64,000 bases of DNA from Orobanche coerulescens (taxonomy: Eukaryota; Streptophyta; Magnoliopsida; Lamiales; Orobanchaceae), in contig CM065814.1 of assembly GCA_033398695.1 (NCBI GenBank), forward strand, positions 79,812,358-79,876,357. Reading direction: 5' to 3'. Both the position numbers and the translations under genes were made by a program. Each line of letters starts with the position of its first letter. Position 1 is the first letter of the stretch. This document shows, in pieces, positions 56,165-64,000 of this stretch. The notes under the pieces were generated by a model. That model did not search any database. It saw nothing but the letters and a program-made list of their open reading frames with translations, and was not told the DNA's origin.

Positions 56165-57815
56165 GTCAGTGCAGCCCAGATTTCATCATTTGTCATTTCT
56201 TCTCATTCTCTCTTCAGTTCCGGGCGATTTGGAGCAATTTGGAGAGTATTCTTCGAGGTGTAATCATCAATCATCATCTTCAAGCGTATAAGCCGGAGTA
56301 ATCATCATTTCATCACCTTCAAACATCAAATCTAAGGTATTAATTTCTTGGATTTAGAATTTCGGATTTTTGGGTTTTCCTTCCGATTTCTTCGTGTAAG
56401 CTTGGATTATTGTTGGAATATGTTAGATATGGATTATCTACCTTGGATAAATATATTCCTACGGATTTAATGGCTATTTTGGGGATTATTTCAAGAACCC
56501 TTGGGGTTGACTTCGGTTAATTTGGGGATTTTCCGATTGATGTTGTTGTAATCTTGAATTATGGATTCCTATTGGATTATTGATGTCATTGATATTGTTT
56601 TGCTGGTTTGAATCAATCATTTGAAAGTTGGTTTCGATAATTTGGGTTTGAATATAACCAACGGGAAGGAAATTCTCAACGTATTCGTTAGAGTACATCT
56701 ACGAGTTGGGTATTGTTGTATCGACGTTTGAGTTGGTTATAATCGTGTTTGATACGTGTATTGAATGGATTATAGGTAATTGTGTTATTCAAGGTTGTTC
56801 GAGCGCCCGACATTTCATTTAGGACGTTGTGCGTGGACGGGCATTCTTCACCGGTTGAGTAAGTTGATTCTTACTCGGTTAAAAGGATATTCACTCCTTT
56901 TGTTGTTGATCATTCATAATCATACTCATTCATCATTGTATTAACCGTATTGAGACTTGTAGTTGTCGAATAAACACTTCATTCACGAGGAACGATGGTT
57001 CCAATCATTTCATTGAGTTATCAATCACGTCACTATTATTTTCATCTCGGTGAGTCATTCTTGGCCTTGTTGAATTATTATTCATTGATGTCCTTTGCGG
57101 TCATTCTCGTTCATATGACCTTATGGGTTCATATTGTGTGGTCGGGTGTGGTTGTGTGGAATTTTTAGTCGGGCACACGATGGTCATGTATTGGGTTCAC
57201 CGATACATTTTGGACCGTGCACACGGTAACGCTTACCTTCGCGAGACTAATTAGGTACAAGGACGGGTGTGTCCGGTCATTCGTCTTGTATACTTGCACA
57301 AAACATTACGGACATACTGTGATACTCCTCTTCAGCGTAATTCATAACTAAGTATATTTCATAACTTCAGATATATCATGATTGTGTATTTTCAACCCTT
57401 GAGGATTGTTGTTACGTATGGCCCGGCCGTTGGGGATTTTGTTTTCAGTGACAACAAGCGAAACGCGGAAGAGCATGTTGACGGCGAGAGTCGATGATAC
57501 TAGTAGGGGCCCCAGTCATTAGTTTAATTGATCATTTGATCATTCTTATTTCTCTTCATTTGTATTTCCGCTGCAAATTCCGTTTGAGACGTTTATTTAT
57601 TCAGGGTGGTGTATTTTATCTTCATATAAAATATACTAGTATTCTGTTTTGTCCTGGTGTAATGTACTTAAGCTCCTCATCGGAGTATTTGGTAATATAA
57701 TGTGGTTCGGTACTACAATTATATTATTTAATTCATCAGTTTTCATTCGCCTGGTGGGTCCCAGTCGGGGGTCCACGGCATTGTAATATCCGTTTAGTTT
57801 GGGGTGTTACAGAGT

Positions 57816-57829
57816 TGGTATCGGAGAGT
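57816..57829 (+). other. Primer binding site of element B
   Basis: TTGGTATCGGAGAG lies four bases after the LTR end, a Met-type variant. Confidence 0.7.
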
Positions 57830-58308
57830 GGTTTTGAATACTGCCTTCCGAGTCATGTCTCATTTGAAATCATTGTCATCGAACTAGTATCATTGGACTT
57901 TCGCGTCACGTGTGACCCGCGCAGATGCCGAGCCAATCAGACCAAGAACTGTAAGATTTCTAACGCCATGGTGTAATTTCTGGCAATAAGAATCATTCAT
58001 TCATAATTCATCAGTTAACAATCCTCAATCATCATTTTCATTTTGACCAGGACGGTCATGTTAACTCATTAATCACTCAATTCGTTTCATTACTCAGTTG
58101 TTAATCAGGAAGATCATATCATTAATCTTGTTAACTTGTTCAAGTTAATCATTTCAAGAATTTCATCAGATAATCATGTCACCTCAGTTAATCATTCATA
58201 TAATCACTGTGTTAGAGCGTGTATGCTCATTTTCATCATTTAATGACGTAATCATAACGTGATATTCATGCGTGAGATTCAATTATCATGTGACTTTCCT
58301 ACTTCAGT

Positions 58309-60069
58309 ATGGAGAGAGCAGGCAGAGGACGTGGAGGACGAGGCCGCGGAGTGGGCCGAATTCCTAGAGGTCGTGTGAATACACGTGCGAACGCGAGGAA
58401 CAATGCTAACTCATCAAGCAGCGACGCTGCTACTCGTTCACCTGGACGTGATCATTCTCTATCGGGGAGTCGTACCCGGGACACCGCTCAGTCAGAAGGT
58501 GTTCGGGTTGACCCGCTCGCTTTTATGCAGGGCATGATGGCCCAAACGACTCAGATGGCACAGCTGATGGAGACGATGCATAACTCAGCTAATCAAAATC
58601 AACAGGCTCCTCCGCCGCCACCTCAGAGGCAAGAGAGGAGTGTGGGTAGTATCATCGGCGACATCGCTCGCCAAAGGCCACCTACTTTTGAGGTCTCATC
58701 TGAGCCAGCGTATATTGTTCATTGGCTCGAGCATTTCGAGAAGTTATTTGCTATGGTGGAGTTTCCCGAGGGACACAAAGTTTCGGTTGCGGCTTACTAT
58801 CTGGGTAAGGGCGCTCATTCTTGGTGGTTGTCGTTGAAGCCCACCGATGGATCATGTACTTGGGATCGATTCAAGACTCTCATGATGGAGAGATATTATC
58901 CGGCCCCACTCAGAGAGGCTAAACTGTCGGAATTACTTACTCCCGACCCTTCAGCGGACGATGATGTTCTCGCCATCGCCGAGAAATTTCAGGAACTTCT
59001 TCCTTTCACCTCATCCATCATTCATTCAGAGGCGGACAAAATCAAGTATTTCAGCAAGAGGTTGAAGCCCCGTATGAGACTACAGTTGCTTAATCATCAT
59101 TGCACCACTTTGGCCGAATCTATTGAGAAAGCTCTTACTTATGAGCTTACTGCTAAGGAAATTGCTAAGCAACAACCTTCTTCTGCTAGCAAGAAATCGA
59201 AGAATCGTAATCAGTCTGAAGGCGGTCAAACAACTTTCAAGAAACCTCATGCGGGCACCACTTTCTCTGAGCGACCTCCTTTGGCATCCAGACCCGCGGA
59301 ATCTCAGTCACGAGCGGCTAGTTCGGCCATCACCTGTTATAACTGTGGGGATCTTGGTCATCTCAGCACCAAGTGTCCGAGACAGACTATCACGTGTCAT
59401 AACTGTGGGATTGCTGGGCATAAGGCCCGTTTTTGCCGTAGGGACTCCAAACCTACTCCGACGTCATCTCAGGCCCTGAAGCAGTCAGCCGTTCAGAATC
59501 AAGCTACTCAGTCAGCGTCGTTTAAGACGCCAGGAGCGAACAAGGGTGGAGCTTGTAGCCATCAGACAGGAGCGTCTGGTGCCGGGACTAGCAAGCCCCG
59601 GATTTATGAGATGAAGAAGACCGACGATCCAGAGGCCCGGATGATCTCAAGTACCCTCAATATTCTATCTCAACCTGTGTGTACCCTTTTTGATACTGGT
59701 GCATTGCATTCATTCATTTCCGAGTCATGTTTGAGTAGACTACGTCTGGGTAGTGCTACTAGTTATGAGCCTTATGTCATTGGTCTACCTGATGGTAGAC
59801 GAATTATCGGAAATCGTGAGATTCAGAATTGTCCGATTCAGCTTCAGGGCCGTGTATGGCTAGCAGAACTAATCATGGTAGATTTACCGAGAGACGACGT
59901 CATTTTGGGTATTGATTGGATGGATCATCACGATGCCATCATCAGTGTCCGTAAGCGTATGGTCACTATCATTTCAGACGATGGGGTTGAATGTGTTTTT
60001 CAGGGAGGTAATCCCGGCTGTTCTGGTAAGGTCATTAACTTGATGAAAGCAACGAAATTACTCAGTTAG
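58309..60069 (+). CDS. gag: Tekay gag-protease, open frame (element B)
   Basis: An uninterrupted 586-residue frame starts MERAGRGRGGRGRGVGR. It has a basic RG-rich N-terminus, a gag core (RPPTFEVSSEPAYIVHWLEH, AHSWWLSLKPTDG), two zinc knuckles (CYNCGDLGHLSTKC at 59335-59376, CHNCGIAGHKARFC at 59395-59436) and an aspartic protease (LFDTGALHSFIS, 59686 on; VILGIDWMDHHDAI near 59900). The TAG at 60067 stops it where pol should continue. This is the best preserved gag here and might still form particles. Confidence 0.9.
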   Translation: MERAGRGRGGRGRGVGRIPRGRVNTRANARNNANSSSSDAATRSPGRDHSLSGSRTRDTAQSEGVRVDPLAFMQGMMAQTTQMAQLMETMHNSANQNQQAPPPPPQRQERSVGSIIGDIARQRPPTFEVSSEPAYIVHWLEHFEKLFAMVEFPEGHKVSVAAYYLGKGAHSWWLSLKPTDGSCTWDRFKTLMMERYYPAPLREAKLSELLTPDPSADDDVLAIAEKFQELLPFTSSIIHSEADKIKYFSKRLKPRMRLQLLNHHCTTLAESIEKALTYELTAKEIAKQQPSSASKKSKNRNQSEGGQTTFKKPHAGTTFSERPPLASRPAESQSRAASSAITCYNCGDLGHLSTKCPRQTITCHNCGIAGHKARFCRRDSKPTPTSSQALKQSAVQNQATQSASFKTPGANKGGACSHQTGASGAGTSKPRIYEMKKTDDPEARMISSTLNILSQPVCTLFDTGALHSFISESCLSRLRLGSATSYEPYVIGLPDGRRIIGNREIQNCPIQLQGRVWLAELIMVDLPRDDVILGIDWMDHHDAIISVRKRMVTIISDDGVECVFQGGNPGCSGKVINLMKATKLLS

Positions 60070-63035
60070 GGGTGTGTTGGTTATTGGTGCTATATGACCA
60101 AAACCGAGAAATCATCAGTAATGTTATCGGATATTCCGGTAGTGAGGGAATATGCCGATGTTTTCCCAAATGAGTTACCTGGTTTGCCTCCACAGAGAGA
60201 TGTGGAATTCACGATTGAGTTGGAGCCCGGTAGTCCCCGATATCGAAGGCACCGTACCGGATGGCCCCGACCGAAATGCAGGAATTAAAGAACCAACTTG
60301 AGGAGTTGTTCGAGAAAGGTTATATCCATCCGAGTGCGTCCCCGTGGGGAGCAGCAGTGTTGTTTGTCAAGAAGAAGGATGGCTCGTTCCGCTTGTGTAT
60401 TGATTACTGGGAATTGAAACGGGTGACAATCAAGAATAAGTATCATTTACCCCGTATCGATCATCTTTTGGATCAACTTCAGGGAGCTTCAGTATTTTCC
60501 AAGATCGACTTAAGATCTGGATATCATCAGTTGCAGATTCGAGAGTCGGATATCGCGAGGACGACATTTCGAACATGCTATGGCCATTATGAGTTTGTGG
60601 TTATGCCGTTTGGATTGACTAATGCACCTGCGGTATTCATGGAGTTAATGAATCGGGTTTTCATCGACTTTTTGGATCGGTTTGTTGTTGTCTTCATTGA
60701 TGACATCTTGATTTATTCTCGTGACCGAGAGGAGCACGAGGTTCACCTTCATCAGGTTCTCGACGTGTTGAGACGAGAGCAACTTTATGGGAAGTTTTCC
60801 AAATGTGAGTTCTGGATGTCCGAAGTGACTTTTCTCGGGCATGTAATTTCATCAGATGGAGTGCGTGTTGATCCTCAGAAGATGGAGGCTATCCAAGATT
60901 GGTTACCCCCGAAGAATGTTAAGGAAATCCAAAGCTTTCTCGGATTAGCCGGTTATTATCGGCGGTTTGTGGAAGGATTTTCTAAAATCGCTCAACCATT
61001 GACAAACCTTTTGCGAAAGGATAAGAAATACACGTGGTCCGACGCGTGTCAACGGAGTTTTGAGGAACTCAAGAGCCGGTTAGTTTCAGCACCTGTACTT
61101 TCCTTGCCGCAAGGGACGGAAGGATTTGTGGTTTATAGTGATGCGTTCGGGCAGGGTCTCGGATGTGTACTCATGCAGAATGGGAAGGTTATTGCTTATG
61201 CTTCACGGCAATTGAGACCTTACGAGGTTAATTATCCGACCCACGACCTGGAGTTAGCAGCCGTGGTTTTTGCGTTGAAGATTTGGCGTCATTACCTTTA
61301 TGGCGTCACCTGTCAGATTTTCACCGATCACAAGAGTTTGAAGTATATATTTACTCAGAAGGAGTTAAATATGTGACAGAGGCGGTGGTTGGAACTAATC
61401 AAAGATTAGGATATCGAGATCCTTTACCACCCGGGGAAGGCGAACGTGGTCGCCGATGCTTTGAGTCATAAGTTCGTTCAGGAGCAGATGCTTGCTCGTT
61501 TAAGAGTTCAGAAGGAGCTTCAGCAGGAATTCCTTAGACCCGAGATCGAGGTCTGGCTTCAGCGAGTTCAGGGACAGCTGTGTATGTTAGAGATTTCATC
61601 GTCACTTGAGGAGGCAATCAGAGAGAATCAGGGTTCAGACCCATCATTGTTGCGCATCCGTGAGGATGTGGCTCAGGGGAAAGCCTCTAGATTCGTGGTC
61701 CACGAGGATGGACTTTTGAGATTTAAAAATCGGTTGTGCGAACCGGCGAATGCCGAGTTGAAAAACTCGATTTTTAGAGAATCTCATGCTACCCCTTATT
61801 CTATTCATCCGGGGTCTAGCAAGATGTACAAGGACTTGAAACAAAATTACTGGTGGAGTAATATGAAGCGAGAAGTCGCAAAATTTGTTTCGAGATGCTT
61901 AACCTGTCAACAAGTTAATATTGAACATCAGCGACCGGCGGGTGTGCTGAAACCTCTCCCTATTCCAGAATGGAAGTGGGAAGACATTTCTATGGATTTC
62001 ATCACGAGTTTGCCGACGAGTCGTCGTGGCATAAATACGATCTGGGTAATTGTGGACCGCTTAACTAAATTAGCTCATTTTCTTGAGATTAAGGATACTT
62101 GGGGTCCCGAGAGACTTGCCCAGTTATTCATCAAAGAGATAGTGAGACTGCACGGTACTCCTAAAAGTATCGTTTCCGATCGTGACGGACGGTTTGTGTC
62201 TCATTTTTGGAAATCAGTTCATCATGCTATGGGAACTCAGCTTAATCTCAGTACCGCCTTTCATCCTTAGTCCGACGGGCAATTAGAGAGGACTATTCAG
62301 ACATTAGAGGACATGTTGAGGGCATGCGTCCTCGATTGGAAAGACGATTGGGAAGCCCAACTACCATTGATTGAGTTCACATATAATAATAGTTGGCATG
62401 CTTCGATTAAGATGGCACCTTACGAGGCTTTGTACGGTCGTCGTTGTCGATCTCCTTTGTGTTGGGACGACCTATCTGAATCAATCGGCACCGAGCCCGA
62501 TATGCTTATAGCCACCCGTGAGAAGGTAGCTTTGATCAGGAGTCGTTTGTTGACCACTCAGAGTCGACAGAAATCTTATGCATATAATCGTCGTCGACCA
62601 TTAGAGTTCGAGACAGGTGACCATGTCTTAGTCAAGGTTTCCCCGAGTCGTGGTATCTTCCATTTTGGGAAGAGGGGAAAGTTGAGTCCGAGATTCATTG
62701 GACCGTTTGAGATTTTGGATCGAGTAGGCGAGTTAGCTTATCGATTGGCCTTACCTCTGGTGTTGAGACCAATTAATAATGTGTTTCACGTATCTCAGTT
62801 ACGGAAGTATGTTGCTGACCCGAGTCACATACTTCAATTTGACGAAATCGAGATCATCGATGATCATTCATATGAGGAGCGTCCTATACGAGTCTTAGAG
62901 CGACGAATCAAACAGTTGAGGAACAAGACGATTCCTTTGGTAAAGATTCAGTGGTCTAGACATGGAGTCTAAGAGGCTACTTGGGAAACCGAGGATAGTA
63001 TGCGGGAGAGTTATCCCGAATTATTTGACCCTTAG
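60070..63035 (+). pseudogene. pol: Tekay pol: RT, RNase H, integrase, chromodomain (element B)
   Basis: After the stop at 60067 the frame continues (VREYADVFPNELPGLPPQRD), shifts near 60235, then runs 371 codons through RT ([35 protein letters not shown]) and RNase H. TGA replaces Arg in ELNMRQRRW at 61373, with a further TAG at about 61407. Integrase has a zinc finger (CLTCQQVNIEHQRP) and core (SMDFIT, VSDRDGRFVSHF); TAG at 62268 interrupts before SDGQ. The chromodomain end (RPIRVLERRIKQLRN, ATWETEDSMRESYPELF) has a TAA at 62970. Few lesions, mostly single substitutions. Confidence 0.92.
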
Positions 63036-63052
63036 TTTCGGGGACGAAACTC

Positions 63053-63069
63053 TTTTAAGGGGGGGTGTA
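63053..63069 (+). other. Polypurine tract of element B
   Basis: TTTTAAGGGGGGGTGTA directly precedes the 3' LTR. Confidence 0.75.
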
Positions 63070-63517
63070 TGTAATACCCAGTTGTAATTCAGTCATTATC
63101 GTTCAAGTATTTATCATTCAGTAATTGTCACTCAGTAATTTTTTTTCACTCATTAATGATCATTCATCGTTCATTTCATTCATTGTATTCACCATTCGGA
63201 GTATATTGGTACCGCGTATGAGTGTTATTTCATCATTCAACCCGGTTGGATAGTCGGGCCGAGCATATCATCATCGTCATCTTCATGGTGGGATGTGTGT
63301 GAGGAGTAGCGCACGCTACGTACTCTCTTTAGCGCGCGCTAATTGAGTACAGGTAGCGCACGCTACCACTCAGCATTAGCGCACGCTAATGTTGTCCTGG
63401 CTGCAGTCCAGAAGGCACTGGATTGCAGGTGAGTTATAAGTAGCGCACGCTACGAATGATAAGTAGCGCGTGCTAGTAGGCTGGAGTAGCGCACGCTATG
63501 CAGTCGGTATAGCGCGC
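63070..63517 (+). repeat. 3' LTR of element B, first part
   Basis: Matches 55339-55790 including seven or so inverted-repeat motifs, then stops within a motif (TAGCGCGC) where the next element begins. Confidence 0.9.
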
Positions 63518-63881
63518 TGTCACGGGACGGGAGTTCCGAAGCCCGTGCGGTGTCCCAGGGGCCCTCACACCCCGGGACCAGCCTATCCCACATAACATGC
63601 CAACTGGTTTCGCCCTGCCATGGGCTCATCAGGGAGACGGTAGTATCCCCCGACCAGTTGTGCCCTACCAGCAACGATCCCCTTCATAGTCAAGTCCTCG
63701 ACTAGCGACAAGCTCTCCGGACTAAACCGGGTCGGCATGCCTGACTCGGCTAGACCGATGCATCCGGGCAAACAATGCCTTAACGCTAATGTCGTCCCCT
63801 TTACCCCACTTGTGGCAAGCTAACCAGAAGGCATGCCTCATTTGGACGGTCAACACGGACACGACATATCGGGTCGTGACA
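63518..63881 (-). repeat. 3' LTR of the short-LTR gypsy element
   Basis: TG...CA ends with a six-base terminal inverted repeat (TGTCAC/GTGACA), GC-richer than its surroundings. No gene in it. Confidence 0.72.
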
Positions 63882-64000
63882 TCCTCCCCCACTCAAATCA
63901 CAGCACGTCCTCGTGCTGGGGAAGAATGTTTCTTTCCGCACACTGTATTGCCCCACGCACACAAAACCATCGTGGCCAAACACATACGGCACCATCCCCT
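63518..64000 (-). mobile_element. Short-LTR gypsy (chromovirus-like) element, 3' end only
   Basis: On the minus strand a 364-base LTR (63518-63881) runs TGTCACGACCC...CCCGTCCCGTGACA and is preceded by the polypurine tract GAGTGGGGGAGGA (63882-63894). This is how Reina/Galadriel-sized chromoviruses end, but too little coding sequence is present to name the lineage. The rest of the element lies beyond 64000. No TSD can be checked. Confidence 0.7.

Larger units (their letters stand above)
55339..57811 (+). repeat. 5' LTR of element B
   Basis: TGTAATACCC...GGGGTGTTACA, 2473 bases, with an 18-copy inverted-repeat array and TATA box. Its end is similar to solo LTR F. Confidence 0.9.
55339..63517 (+). 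mobile_element. Tekay-type gypsy chromovirus (element B), 3' LTR cut
   Basis: 5' LTR 55339-57811, Met-type primer site, long gag-protease frame, pol, polypurine tract and the first 448 bases of the 3' LTR, which is then interrupted at 63518 by another element. Base TAGCA (55334-55338) precedes it; the matching TSD is outside the window. The two LTR beginnings show about eleven differences in 445 bases by eye, mostly transitions, so it is among the younger insertions. Confidence 0.92.

Overview
This window is plant nuclear DNA made almost entirely of nested transposable elements. Evidence for a flowering plant: Ty3/gypsy chromoviruses of the Tekay/Del type with the initiator-Met primer site (TGGTATCRGAG), Athila and Angela-type copia elements, a Cassandra TRIM carrying a 5S rRNA-derived segment, an RTE-type LINE and a hAT transposase fragment. 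I see no conventional host gene, tRNA gene or CRISPR array. The only long protein frame outside ordinary retrotransposon gag/pol (besides one small cysteine-rich frame) is a full-length cytokinin-activating LOG-type gene at 39275-39931 (minus), and it sits inside an Athila retrotransposon.

Layout, left to right. 1-614: old LTR debris. 615-18746: an Angela-type copia pol (+) and its 3' LTR. That LTR (3100-3858 and 17429-18746) is split by a Cassandra TRIM (3859-17423, minus), and the Cassandra 3' LTR is split by a complete Tekay element (4046-13334, TSD GCATC) and by a patchwork of small fragments (13391-16730). 18747-19604: unassigned. 19605-25240: a truncated second Tekay-type element. It is followed by successive left flanks of nested insertions: a short-LTR copia element (25241-26728), a reverse gypsy LTR (26729-27716), and a second Angela-type copia on the minus strand whose parts are spread from 27717 to 55338.

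The minus-strand Angela copy hosts three further insertions: a 2.9 kb solo LTR (30362-33280, TSD TACAA); an 18.7 kb Athila element (36191-54887, minus, TSD TATTC); and a young Tekay element (55339 to 63517, +), itself interrupted by a short-LTR chromovirus-type element (63518 onward, minus). The Athila element contains an RTE LINE (about 46444-52250), which contains a 1.3 kb solo LTR (48021-49341, TSD GAAGC). Read literally, the deepest point is seven insertions deep.

The most interesting system is the Athila element. Between integrase and 3' LTR, where Athila elements usually carry an env-like frame, it has a small basic cysteine-rich protein (40435-40788), an overlapping frame without ATG (40244-40459) and an uninterrupted, intronless LOG-like gene with its own TATA box, all on the element's sense strand. 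Its gag and pol are broken but the LOG frame is not. A second theme is arrays of CpG-containing inverted repeats just upstream of LTR TATA boxes: TAGCG-YR-CGCTA in three Tekay-type LTR families, a related ACGTACGT form in a fourth, and an unrelated palindrome, TGTGCCGCGGCACA, in the solo LTR inside the LINE. All assignments come from reading the sequence; no database search was run.
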